The notes beneath the pieces are model-generated. The model saw only the letters and a list, made by a program, of their open reading frames with translations, was not told the DNA's origin and did not search any database. A DNA stretch of 64,000 bases from Paulownia fortunei (Eukaryota; Streptophyta; Magnoliopsida; Lamiales; Paulowniaceae), in assembly GCA_019321725.1 (NCBI GenBank), contig CM033106.1, forward strand, positions 21,698,965 to 21,762,964, read 5' to 3'. This document shows positions 10,083 to 20,927 of the stretch, one piece after another. A program made the translations under genes and the position numbers. Within the stretch, counting starts at the first letter, position 1. Each line of letters starts with the position of its first letter.

Positions 10083-12367
10083 TGTAACACCCCTTAACCT
10101 AACTGTAGAGCCTAAACAAGTTGATACAGTTAAGTAAGAAATGTTAATTTTTCATCAATATTAGAGTTATGGTTTTAATAAAAGTTCTCATTTTTAGATA
10201 TAAGAGAAAGAACTTGAATCGTTTTAAACACACCATATACATATATCAAAATTGAGTACATCTGTTTACAAAACCATAACAGAGTGGCTTATTTAAAAAC
10301 AAAACAGAGTTTTCAAAATAAACTACAAAACAGTTCGAGGCATGGCATATGAACAAATCTATGTCCGGCCAATTTAGAGACTCAGTCAACCTCTAAACCT
10401 GTACATTTCCACTTGCATCACATAAATCTAATGAGCTAAAGGCTCAATAAGGTAAAACTGATGCAATAACAAATAACATGTATGCACATCTCATAAATCA
10501 TTAAATACATTATTCTATTAATAACTTTCATTTATAAATAATTCTTTAGGCCCTTGAAGTGTGGTACCTAATTAATAGCGATACACCGTAGTTTTTGGAA
10601 CTATTCATATTGATTGGCCAATAAGAGAACTAATACGGGGTTCCATACTTGGTCTTTCAACCTCAGGTATTATCCGTATTCTATCTCATTTATTGTGGCT
10701 TTCCTATACCGGTTTTCAACCTCAAGTATTTGCCACCATTTATTGGGTCCGCCGGTCCCTCCCACATCCCTTGTCTACCCGACCATCAATCAAGTACCAT
10801 ACTTCCTTTTTAAATACCTCATTATATCCATATTAGTATCATGCTTCACAAACCATAAATTCATCAAACATTACATCATTTCACAAATAATAACAATCAC
10901 ATTAAAATATGAACAACATTATATGATTCTTGTGATACAACAAATAAAAGCTTCAACTTACCTCAAGTCCATTGTGTGCTAAGTGAAAAGGTCAATCTCT
11001 TTGGAAGATAAGACGTGTTAAAGGCCTAACATAATCAAATCATGTACCATTTATTATCCTTTTCATAAATCATTTAGTCTATTCTAATTAAAATCATATA
11101 CACTTTTCAATCTTTTGTAAACAATTCCATATCAATTACATAACCTTAGAAATAATGTATACTCTATATTTACTACTAATTCAAGATATTAAACATTAGG
11201 GCAGCCATTAAATAACTAATAATTCAAACATAATTATTAGGACAACCTACAAAATATGAACACAATCCGAATTAAAATGATGTAAACTTGTTCTAACTTA
11301 AATTGATTCTAACCTTCAATTAAGCAAACTAATTTCTATTGCTCACAATCATTTTTAGGCACCTTCAAACATAATATAAGCATTACAAAATCAATAGAAA
11401 CAAGTAAATTAAATAATTTCACAAGACTATCAATTTTGCTAAAAACTATCTTAACTAGCTTGGTTTTGGCTTCAAGTGTAACTTACTTAAGTTTTCAATC
11501 ATAAAAAAATATACTAAAACATGTAACCATCTAAGATACTACAAATTCATCATAAGAAACATTGAAAAAGAATATATATACCTTGATTAAGTTGGAATTA
11601 AGCTTCAAAATCAACAGTTTTCAAGCTTAAAAGTGTGGAAACTTGTTCTAGTTTGTGTTCTATAGATTCCTATGGATTGAATTCAATTTTTGTGAGTATG
11701 AGAGTGTAGAAATTTGGGAGAAACTTAGGAGAATAAGGGATGGTCGTTTTTGAGGTGCTTCCACAAAAAATATGTCTGAAAATGATTTCTTTGACCTTTC
11801 AAGAGATAAGTGGGGGGCTATGATTGGTTGCATCATGCTTGGTGCCTTCTCATGACAAAAGCCACGTTTATGGGCTAGGAGATGACAAAAATTGATGCTT
11901 TGGTGTTATAATCAAGTGCAATGCGGTTAAAATGATTCCGTACAACCTACTCAACCAACCAATCAAATTGCACCTTTTGCATACTTTTAGTTCTTAGCCA
12001 AATGTAACATATTTCAAGTAAATATTTAGGTAATTAATCACTTTAGCATATAACTAGTATGGATCAATACAAATAATTCATTTCATAGCCATTCAACACA
12101 TCAATCTTTCTTGACCGAGATACCAAGTTTTTCACTGCAAAAAGGCACTTAAGGAATATGTTAAATCAAGAAACAAAAGTTTGATCTCATATTTCATATA
12201 CTAATGCATATTAAAGCATAACTGGAGCATATAGTAACAATTATTCATGTTCGTGCAATAATGCTATTTGTATGCCATAATCCGATAATGATTATTGATT
12301 AGATGCATATTGATGAAAAATACCTATTATTGGCTATGTAGGAGAGAATTGAGAATTGGGCATTACA
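10083..12367 (-). mobile_element. LTR-like insert (solo LTR or non-autonomous element), 2285 bp
   Basis: Bounded by 'TGTAACACCCC' (10083) and '...GGGCATTACA' (12367) and flanked by a perfect CTTTT duplication. Removing it restores the ORF3 reading from '...RNRIYF' into 'TADLVNK'. No gag or pol motif lies inside, so it is a solo LTR or a large non-autonomous element. Orientation is minus by comparison with related inserts at 23314 (minus) and 59564 (plus): all three carry a 'TTACTTACTGAGC...TTAGCTCA'-like block (here reversed, near 10430-10460), though this one is a distinct subfamily. A short plus-strand open frame inside (10614-10982) has no recognisable domain. Confidence 0.8.
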
Positions 12368-12372
12368 CTTTT
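12368..12372. repeat. Target-site duplication CTTTT (right)
   Basis: CTTTT following the CA end of the insert at 12367; it matches 10078-10082. Confidence 0.85.
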
Positions 12373-12433
12373 TCACTGCTGATTTGGTTAATAAAGTTTC
12401 TAGGTATTCCAAAAGTGATTGATGTTGAACCCC
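12373..12433 (+). pseudogene. copia-1 ORF3 continuation fragment
   Basis: Directly after the insert the plus strand continues the envelope-like ORF with 'TADLVNK' and, one frame over, 'KFLGIPKVIDVE', matching the 'Ile-Asn-x-Phe-Leu-Gly-Leu-Pro' block that follows the Glu-Phe-Tyr motif in this family. It stops at about 12433, where Athila-1 gag-pol begins. This is the right-hand inversion breakpoint. Confidence 0.65.
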
Positions 12434-12439
12434 TGTTGA

Positions 12440-13060
12440 TTTGGATTTGGCTGTATCGCATACAAAATCTATTGAGGAAACTTTGCAAGAATTTATGCAT
12501 GGACAAACAAACATCAATAACCAGACTTCACAAGCCATCAATGAGAACAAAATCACACTTTCAACACTAATAGCTTCTTTGTGTACTCATGAAAAGGTAA
12601 ATTTCTTGCCCAACCTCAACTTGATCCTTCCATGCACTGTCATGCTTCTTCTTAATTCGGTCACAACTCTTCTTAATGAAAAAGTTGTTGACAAGACTGT
12701 TCATCCCAAGGAGAAAGTTTCTAATCCACCTTTAGAAATAAAGAATGGAAATTATCTTGATGATGAAGGTAAGTTTAAGGAAGATGAGTTTGAAAATAAT
12801 GAAAAAGAAAAATACTCATCTTTAGCTCATTTTTCTCAAAGATTGCAAACGAATCAAAAGTTGAACTCAAATGCTTAAATCTTTGGAGTTTTTAAACAAG
12901 TCAAGATTAATATTACATTGTTGGATGAAATCAAGCAAGTTCCACCTTATGCCAAATTTTTGAAAGATTTGTGTACAATCAAAAGAAAACATCATATACT
13001 AAGGAAGACATTTTTAACTAAAAATGTTAGTTCAATCATTCAATAATTCTCTCCACCCAA
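12440..13060 (+). pseudogene. Athila-1 gag C-terminal part and linker
   Basis: Plus-strand frame 12441-12878 reads 'IEETLQEFMHGQTNINNQTS' and 'AINENKITLSTLIASLCTHE', nearly the same as the gag tail of the nested Athila at 51537-51800 ('LQEFMHAQTNINNQTSQAIN'). A Lys/Glu-rich linker follows, and after a stop the 'KFLKDLCTIKRKHH' block (about 12950-12995) that precedes protease in Athila polyproteins. The gag N-terminus is not upstream here; it is at 6603-7650 on the minus strand. Confidence 0.85.
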
Positions 13061-13064
13061 CTAC

Positions 13065-13500
13065 AAAGATCCAGGTTGTCCAACCATTTCATGTACCACA
13101 AGAAACACTATAATAGAGCATTCTTTGCTTGATCTTGGTGTTAGTGTAAATCTTATACCTTTCTCAGTTTATGAACAGTTAGGTTTGGGAGAACTTAAAA
13201 CAACTTTTGGTGTACTCCAACTAGCTGACCGTTCGATTAAAGTTCCAAATGGAGTAGTAGAAGATGTATTGGTACAAATTAATAAGTTTTACTTTTTAGT
13301 CGATTTTATTGTTTTGGACACAGAGCCTGTTGCACATTCACATACACAGATTTCTATCATTTTGGTTCATCATTTTCTTGCAATCTCAAATGCTCTAATT
13401 AATTGTGGAAATGGTATTTTAAAGTTATCTTTTGAAAATATGACTTTGGAACTAAATGCGTTTAATGTTTGTAAGCAATTTGTAGAAGATGTCGAAGTAT
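13065..13500 (+). pseudogene. Athila-1 aspartic protease
   Basis: The open frame 13125-13502 begins at 'MLDLGVSVNLIPFSVYEQLG' and continues 'LQLADRSIKVPNGVVEDVLV'. This is the retropepsin-like protease of Athila elements, whose active-site motif is Asp-Leu-Gly-Ala-Ser. The catalytic Asp is kept and Ala is Val. The upstream residues 'CTTRNTIIEHSL' are out of frame with the ORF start. It would cleave the gag-pol polyprotein, but the surrounding frames are broken. Confidence 0.85.
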
Positions 13501-13539
13501 AGGAACTGGATTCAATTGAATAACTTATTCACGAATATT

Positions 13540-15175
13540 TTACTTTTACTAATTCATTTGATCCTCTGGAAACTATTTTGAAAGTGAAAGTATTTGTAAA
13601 AAAACACACTATGATACTCTCTCTGAATTTTCATAGGTACAAGAAAAATATTTTTGAAAACCAAGGTTTTGAAAAACTTTCATCATCAACAGTACAATCT
13701 ATTCCATCAAGTATTAAAGCTCCCGTGATTGATTTGAAACCTTTGCCATTTGATTTGAAATACTCTTATTTGGGTGAGAATGAGACTTCTCTGGTAATAA
13801 TTTCTTCCAAACTTGATGCATCCCATGAAGGTAAGTTGATCGAAACTCTAAAAATGCATAATAAGATGGACCATTACAAACATTAAAGGTATTAGTCCTT
13901 TCATTTGCACACATAACATCTATCTAGAGGAAAATGCTAAACCTTCTAAAGAAATGCAATGAAGACTAAATCCTAATATGAAAGAAGTAGTGAGAAATGA
14001 AGTCATAAAACTCTTAGATAATGGAATCATTATTCTATTTATTATAATAAATGGGTAAGTCCTACTCAAGTTGTACCAAATAAATTTGGAGTTACTGTAG
14101 TCAAGAATGAAAATGATGAATTAATTCTATCTAGGACTGTTACTGGTTGGCCAATGTGCATTGACTATAGGAAACTCAACTCAGTTACTAGCAAAGATCA
14201 TTTTCTATTACCTTTCATGGATCAATTCTTAGAAAGAGTTGCGGGACATGAATTTTACTGCTTCTCAAATGGATATTATAGGTATAATCAAATTGCAATT
14301 GCACTTGAAGATCAAGAGAAAACTACTTTTACATGTCCTTTTGGTACTTTTGCATATCAAATGATGCCTTTTGAATTATGTAATGCACCAGCTACATTCC
14401 AAAAATGCCTGCTTAGTATTTTTAGTGACATGATAGAAAGTTTTCCTAAAGCCTTCATGGATGATTTTTCGATTTTTGGTAATTCACTTGACATTTGCTT
14501 GTCTAATTTAGAAAAAGTTTTGATCAGATGTGAAGAAAAGAACTTTGTACTCAATTGGGAGAAATTTCATTTCATGATAATAACTAGTATTGTGCTTGGA
14601 TACATTATTTCATCAAAAGGTATTGGAGTAGACAAATTTAAAATCGAGTCAATTGCCAATGTGCCAATACCAAAATCTGTGAAGGAGGTAAGATCATTTT
14701 TAGGACATGCTGATTTTTGTAGAAGATTTATCAAATAATCTAGTATAATATATAAACCTTTGTGTAATCTTCTAAAAAAACACACTACTTTTGAATGAAC
14801 TGAAAATTATGAAAATGCTTTTGTTAAGCTTAAAAATATGCTTATGTATGTTCTAATCATACGGCCTCCAGATTGAACTTTACCTTTTGAAATAATGTGT
14901 GGTGTTAGTGACTATGCTGTTGGAACTGTTTTAGGATAAAGAACATATAAAAAATCATATATCATTTACTATGCAAGTAAAATTTTGAATATTGCTCAAT
15001 TGAATAATTCAACAACTAAAAAAGACTACTTCTTGTAGTTTTTGCATTGGACAAATTTAGATCTTATCTTATTGGCTCACCAGTTGTTGTTTTCAGTGAT
15101 TATACAGCTTTGAAATATCTTTTATCAAAAAAAGATGCCAACTGATTAAGTAGATTCTCTTACTCTAGGAACTCA
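13540..15175 (+). pseudogene. Athila-1 reverse transcriptase and RNase H
   Basis: A linker with 'DLKPLPFDLKYSYLGENE' (13735-13785) precedes the RT. The longest RT frame, 14154-14738, contains 'CIDYRKLNSVTSKDHFLLPF', 'TFTCPFGTFAYQMMPFELCN' and the catalytic 'FMDDFSIFGNS' (about 14456-14488). The other catalytic Asp, normally in 'Leu-Asp-Gly-Tyr-Ser-Gly-Tyr', is replaced (Ser-Asn-Gly-Tyr-Tyr-Arg-Tyr, 14265-14285), so the enzyme would be dead even without the stops. RNase H follows with frameshifts (14740-15130), ending in an 'ELNITIRNK' block near 15165. The end of RNase H and the start of integrase are missing: sequence jumps straight to integrase at about 15190, a deletion of several hundred codons. 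Confidence 0.85.
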
Positions 15176-15184
15176 ACATTACCA

Positions 15185-15870
15185 TTCGAAACAAATGACA
15201 TATGGAATCAGTGATGGGGGAAAATATTTTTTTAACAAAATTTTTGAAACTTTAATGAGGAAATATGGAATCATATATAAAGTTTCAACCCCTTATCACC
15301 CTCAGACAAATGGAGAAGTTGAACTTGCAAATAGGGAGATAAAATGAATTTTGGAAAAGACAGTTAATCCAAATCGTAAAGATTGGTCTCTTAAACTTAC
15401 CGATACACTTTAGGCATATAGAATTACATTTAAAACATCATTAGGCATGTCTACTTACAAGATAGTTCATGGAAGTCATTTACCTGTTGAACTTGAACAT
15501 AAAGCTTATTGGGCAATCAAAATATTTAACTTCAACATTGATGAAGCTTCAAAATTGCGCAAATTGCAAAGTAATGAACTTCAAGAATTTTAAAATGATG
15601 CATATGAGAATTTTAAAATTCATAAAGCAAGAATCAAAGAATTTTATGATAATAAAATTTCAAAAAAAATATTTGAGGTTGGTCAAAAGCTTTTTCTTTA
15701 TAATTTGTGATTGCATTTATTTCTTGGAAAATTAAAATGTAGATGGAGTAGTTCTTTTGTTGTGAAGTAGGTATATCCTTATAGGGTGATTAACATTGAG
15801 AATCCTAGAAATGGTATGTATTCAAAGTAAATGAACAAAGACTTAACCATTTCTAGAGAATCAATTTTCA
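15185..15870 (+). pseudogene. Athila-1 integrase, C-terminal half
   Basis: Plus-strand frame with 'ISDGGKYFFNKIFETLMRKY' (15205-15265), the second Asp block, then 'YHPQTNGEVELANREIK' (15290-15345), which includes the catalytic Glu, 'DWSLKLTDTL' and 'YKIVHGSHLPVELEHKAYWA' (about 15455-15515). The latter is the 'Leu-Val-Tyr-Gly-Lys-x-x-His-Leu-Pro-Val-Glu-Leu-Glu-His-Lys-Ala' block of Athila integrases. In-frame stops are at about 15345, 15410 and 15590. The zinc-binding N-terminus and the first catalytic Asp are deleted. Confidence 0.85.
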
Positions 15871-16402
15871 CAAGAGGATTTTTTTTTCTAACCCTTGTTA
15901 TGATTAGTATGTGTATATATATACATATTTTGTCTAACTTTGTTTGTTTTGTAGGCTTCTTTATTTTCTTTTTTTCTTTTTTTTTCGGTTAAGTGTTAGA
16001 TAGCGATATTTTATGGCTATTGAAGTCGGATTTATTAGTTTTCCAAACAACTAAAATCTCTGTACAAAATTTCTTTAGTTTTTTTCTCATTCTCTTTTCT
16101 TGTTCTTTTCAAAGTGGATGATATTTTTCTAACTCTCAAGAAGCGATTTCATTTTCTTCCTAAAAATGCAATTTTAAAAAAGAATGCTTATACATAAGGG
16201 CATCCTATGGGACATACGATAGATAATTGAAGCAAAAGGTAAGAGTAGCAAGTGAGTTTTCAAATGAGTTTTCAAACTTGTTTACTAGATACATACCTAA
16301 TTTTGGTAAAAATGCATATTCAAAAAAACGAAGGGCAAAAAAATGTAAGTTTATCACAAATGTGTTCGATGGACTTGCAACACAAAGTATCATTTATTAG
16401 GA
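15871..16402. other. Post-integrase spacer of Athila-1
   Basis: No coding motif was seen. A pyrimidine-rich run ending 'TTTGTTTTGTAGGCTTCTTT' (15943-15962) looks like a 3' splice site. It closely resembles the acceptor-like sequence before the Athila-2 envelope-like ORF at 63168. Confidence 0.5.
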
Positions 16403-16610
16403 ATGATTTCTAAAAATCGAGAAGATAAAACTCAATTCATTACTGATAGACTGAGTAAAGAGTCTTTAAATAATAATATATTGACTCTTGAGATGCATTC
16501 ATATAGATTAGTACGTCGTGTAATTCTTGATTTATGGAATCACTTTCGGGATGAATATGAGTATTATAGTCTTGCGAATCTTACATTAAAAGACCCTGTT
16601 TGAAAGTTTA
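16403..16610 (+). CDS. Short unrecognised ORF in Athila-1, upstream of the LOG-like frame
   Basis: A 66-codon plus-strand frame, Met at 16403, stop at 16601-16603. It contains 'RLVRRVILDLWNHFRDEY' and no domain I can name. Similar plus-strand translation continues out of frame to about 16650. It lies between integrase and the LOG-like frame, so it may be the remnant of an element ORF or of a second captured fragment. Whether it is translated is unknown. Confidence 0.3.
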
Positions 16611-16883
16611 TAAGAAAACTAAATGGGAAGCATATCCTCAACCCATAAAGGGTGTTTAAACCATTACTAGACATAAAACCAAAGAAAGTTGTGAGTCGCA
16701 GTCACAACTACATGTACATTCACGTGTAAGTAGCAAATTTTCAAATTTTGTGTCCTTATTTTTAACCTTTCTCATAAAAGAAAAAGATGTGCAATAAATG
16801 CATTCCCTATTCATACCTTAATAAATAGCACCGTACTTAGTCCATTTTAGCATAACTCACTTTCAAAAAGAAAAAGAAAAAAA

Positions 16884-17530
16884 ATGGAAGGGTTTTCCAC
16901 TCACAAGTTCAACTGTATTTGTGTCTTTTGTGGAACTAATCCAGGGAAAAATGGTGAGTATATAAGGGTAGCCAATAACCTTGGTAGAACTTTAGAAGAA
17001 AGAAAAATTCATTTAGTGTATAAGGGAGGCAGTCTAGGGTTAATAGGGAGTGTTGCTACGTCTGCTTAAGTAGAAAGAGTCAAAGTTTTAGGAGTTATCC
17101 CAAAACATTTAATAGTACAGAATATCACAGGTATGACCATTAGAGATGAGCTAAAAGTGTCACATATTCAATACATAATGCCTAACATGTTAAACAATAT
17201 GGATGCATTCATCACTCTACCTGGCGGTTTTCATACACTGGAGAACTTATTCCAAGTTGTCTCTTGGGCATAACTCAATATTCACTAGAATCCTGTATGT
17301 ATTCTTAATGTTAATGATTTCTTTGATGGTTTGCTATCTTTTGTAGATCTTGCTATAGAAAAAGGTTTTATTTCATCGTCTGCGAAATAAATTCTCATTT
17401 CTGATCTAACACCTAACTAATTGATTGATCAACTTCTAGCATATGTGCCAAAACCTGATCTAGTATTGACTCATGTTGATTGGTGCCGTGTGGATTGGTC
17501 CAACAAGGACAATGGTCGAAAATATAATAT
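16884..17530 (+). pseudogene. LOG-like: LOG-like cytokinin riboside 5'-monophosphate phosphoribohydrolase pseudogene captured in Athila-1
   Basis: From Met at 16884 one continuous plus-strand frame matches the full length of plant LOG proteins (about 210 codons). It has 'NCICVFCGTNPGKN' at the start, 'LVYKGGSLGLIGSVATSA' (family: Tyr-Gly-Gly-Gly-Ser-x-Gly-Leu-Met-Gly), 'VLGVIPKHL', 'MPNMLNNMDAFITLPGGFHT' (family motif Pro-Gly-Gly-x-Gly-Thr-x-x-Glu; here Gly is His, Glu kept), 'FFDGLLSFVDLAIEKGFISS' and 'LLAYVPKPD'. LOG enzymes release active cytokinin bases from their nucleotides in the cytosol and nucleus. Five in-frame stops (17067, 17271, 17292, 17388, 17418 approx.) but no frameshift were seen. 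No introns are present, whereas plant LOG genes have several, so this derives from a spliced RNA. It lies about 1 kb past integrase and 1.7 kb before the 3' LTR, on the element's coding strand. No poly(A) tract follows directly. It could instead be an independent retrocopy insertion. Confidence 0.85.
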
Positions 17531-19184
17531 TAATTTGACTCTAAGCCTGTGAAATTTATCCTTAATGACTTCAACTAATAGTGTATATATTATATTGTTT
17601 CAGCTTTATTTTCCAATAAGTCACATTTTAGGTAATATCTTTTAAACTCTACTTTCCTATCTATTTTCCACATTAAGGACAATGTCTCGATTAGGTTGGG
17701 GGAGGGAATAGTTGATATCATATCTTGTGTGTTCAAAGTGTATTTATTTAGTTTTTGTTTTTAAAAAAATGATAAAGCGTGTTTTTTTTTATCCGTTGAA
17801 ACCATAAAAAAGAGTGGCAGAGTAAAGAGCAACTATAACACTCTTGAGATGCATCCCTATTTTTTTGCATAACATGGCAAGTTTGGGAAGTTTTGAATAA
17901 AAGTTTGTAAATTGTTAATTTTTTTTAGTTGTAGATGTTCTTCCAACTTCAATGATTAAAATTAAATACGGATAATGTAGTTTGATTGATGATGAGTGTT
18001 ATTTTAGACTTTGATGTTCTTTGGTTAATATATTTTTGTAATAATTATACTCAAATCTTTTTGCACAAACAACTATGTTATTCGGTGTGGAGACAAGCAT
18101 GTCAAATTAGATAGTTTTTAGGCCCTCGCTTTAATCATCACTTGAATTTTCGACATGAAGGGGTTGAGTGTTAGAACTTTTTTTTTTATTTTTTGAGGTG
18201 AACGACTGATTGAGCACCACTTGAAAAGTGATTAAGGTATTAGGTTTTCTAGCACCGTGGTCAAATCAGCTTGTTCCCCATGTGATGTTTCAAGATAATA
18301 TCCCACATAGTGAGCCACTTTGAGCCTTTCAATAAATAAGTATTTTTTTGTAACCATATCTTCTTACCTAGCCTAAATGCACTATTATCCTACCTTTTGT
18401 TCTAAAAATAATTTGGAATTTAAGATACATTCCATTGACAAAGTGAGCTTGCAAAAGAAATTTAGATTGGAATAGAAGATAAGTGTGGGGCATCTTTTTT
18501 CTAAAAAATAAAAAATAAATTATAAAGTGTTAAAAATATTATGAATTGCAACTAAAAATGGGTGCTGCAAAATCAGTAAGAATGATGAAGAGGGGTCCAA
18601 TTCAATGATAAACTATATGTCTCTAATCTCATGAAATTTTTTAAAACCTTTGTTGTATCCAATCTTTTTATTTTTTAGCCATATCACTTGGCCCCATTAC
18701 AACCTTTATTGCATACATTTTAATTTCATGTGGTGCTTTGGTGTAGGGGAGATTTTTACCAAAGGAAGAGTCTATGATGTTTAACTATTCCATTAGAAAT
18801 TGGGTGTTGATTTTTGTGAGGTTTTATGAGAATTCACTTGTTTGAAGCATGCATGGTTTCGTCACTATTAACATTAACTAATCACACACACACTTGAGTA
18901 TGTTTATTGTGGAAATGTATTGAATTTTTAATGACTAAGGGTTAGATTCAATACTTGTTTGATTTCATTTATATATTAATTTGTTGCTTCCTGAAAATAA
19001 CGGTTGGAAGTTAGTTTTAATAGGTGTTTGTGGGTATCACTACTAGAAACCCTCACGAGACTATAACTCGTCCTCTATAGACCACTTGGGGTTTAAAGTC
19101 TTGTTTTATATGCTAAATACAATCATGATTTCCTACGAAAGTGGATTAGTTTAGGTTTGTTTTAGGCTTGCTCGAGGACAAGGG
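17531..19184 (+). other. Athila-1 3' noncoding region
   Basis: No ORF with known motifs. It has a purine-rich tract 'GGTTGGGGGAGGGAATAG' (17695-17709), resembling the 'GTGTGGGGGAGGG' tract found after pol in Athila elements. It ends with 'GCTCGAGGACAAGGGTTAAG', the usual lead-in to the 3' polypurine tract. Confidence 0.6.
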
Positions 19185-19201
19185 TTAAGTGTGGAGGAAT
19201 T
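19185..19201 (+). other. Polypurine tract of Athila-1
   Basis: 'AAGTGTGGAGGAATT' ends directly before the TG of the LTR at 19202. It is the standard Athila-type primer for plus-strand synthesis. Confidence 0.75.
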
Positions 19202-20927
19202 TGATAAGTGCATATTTTGATATATTTTTTTATCAAATTCTTTATATTTTCCTTGCTTTATCTTATTAATTTTATTAACGTTTTATGTTAGGGAATCAAT
19301 GAACAAAAAGAAATCAAAAATAAAACCGAAGAAGATAACACATTTTGGGAGCAACTTGGGAGATAATATTTCATTGAATCAAAGAAACATCACAATTAGA
19401 AGAAAAGGACTATTTTTTTTGCCTACGTCCATCATGTGTAGATCAAAATATATGCAATAAATCACTTGGACTTTCCAAGTGATTGTTGGACTTGCATTCA
19501 ATTCAAAATAAGCATATTTCCAGAAGTTTTTGTATCTTGGGTATAACTCTATACTCAAAAGCTTATGGACCTGATTCTTACCTCATATGAAAGCTAAGAG
19601 ATAAAACTACAACTTTATTATTGGAAGATTAATCCAATTCACCTTTGATTATAGTAGAAAATTCGTCCAAATGTGTGTATTAGAAAGGATCTATCTATGC
19701 TCACACATATCCTTAAATCAAGCATAACTTTCTCCCTAATAGTTGGAATTAGGTGATTCAAGTTGAAAAATGAAGCTAACAACAAATCTACAATTTCTTG
19801 TTGATCACTTTTTCACATTCAGCTAATTAGATAGAGACAAATGTGTGACACAATTCGGATCTAAAAAGGACATGTTAATTTAGAGCACACTTGAGTTAAT
19901 TTGGAGATGTCAATTTAGGGACTCTTCTGCTATAAATAGGGGCTCTTGGATGACATTCAAGACACATAAAAAACCCATAGATGGGGAAAGAAAGTTTCAT
20001 TGTTGCCTTTCTTTAGGCTAAATTTTCTAGTAGTAATAGAAATGTATTCTCTAGTTTTTCTTCTATTTTTAGTCTTTTATACTTTCATTATGTCTTTCTA
20101 AATTTCATTTAGTTGAGGAGAGAGAGTGAACCTCTTGATAGAGGAAGATGAATGGTTATAAAGGTGCATAATATTCAAGTGTGTTGTATTATTATTTTAA
20201 TTTTTGATTGAAACCCTCCTTATTTTGTGATGATTCTTGATTTATGTATCTCCAATGGAACAACAAATAATTAGGTTTATTTAACTTATTGTATGGTTCT
20301 ACCCTACTGACTGCTAATGTGAAACCTTGATTTGTTGTAGACAAATGTGTGTATAAATACTTGATATCATAAATAAGTGTCGGCGTTAAAACCTTTCTTA
20401 TTTTGTGGTGATTCTTGATTTATGTATCTCCAATGGTACAACAAATACTTAGGTTCATTTAGCTTATTATACTATTCTACTCTACTAACTGCTAATGTGA
20501 AATTTTGATTTATTGTAGATAAAGGTGTACATAAATTCTTGATCCTAATGGCTTTAAGAGATAATTTGCAAACAGTAAGACAATATCATGATTACCTTAA
20601 TGCATGAGCTATTTGATAACATCTTCGCATTGGAACCTTCATTATGTATTGATTCTAATTGTGGCATTTAAAAGAGAAAACAGAATAAATAATCGTTCAT
20701 CTATCCAAAACTCAAGAGCGGATCCCTAATTCTCAGTACTTTTATTACTTTGATTTCTTAGTTATAGCATAAATTTTATTTTATATTCTTAACCACATAA
20801 AGTCCATCATTTAAGAAATATAATTTTGAAAACTTCAAACAACTTTCCTATGGATCGACCTCGGACTCCTGAAAACTTTATTACTTGACATAACTTGGAT
20901 TTGGTTTGTAACCTTAAAGTTGTAGCA
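19202..20927 (+). repeat. Athila-1 3' LTR
   Basis: Begins 'TGATAAGTGCATATTTTGAT' and ends '...CCTTAAAGTTGTAGCA'. It is homologous over its length to the LTRs at 7818-9227, 48773-50576 and 52425-54227. It holds the TATA box at 19931-19939 and two units of the minisatellite of about 179 bp (20215 and 20394). The flanking 'CCTGA' does not match the flank of the presumed 5' LTR, so no duplication confirms the pairing. Confidence 0.85.
19931..19939 (+). promoter_or_regulatory. LTR TATA box
   Basis: 'CTATAAATAGGGGCTC' in the 3' LTR of Athila-1. The same element occurs on the minus strand in the nested Athila LTRs (53441-53451, 49967-49977), which supports it as the core promoter of this LTR family. 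Confidence 0.65.

Noticed and set aside
10614..10982. 122-codon plus-strand frame in the 2.3-kb insert
   Set aside because: Antisense to the insert's inferred orientation and without recognisable motif; likely chance.
17690..17800. Poly(A) tail of an independent LOG retrocopy
   Set aside because: The short A runs here are not adjacent to the LOG end and are broken by Athila-type 3' sequence; they do not mark a retrocopy end.
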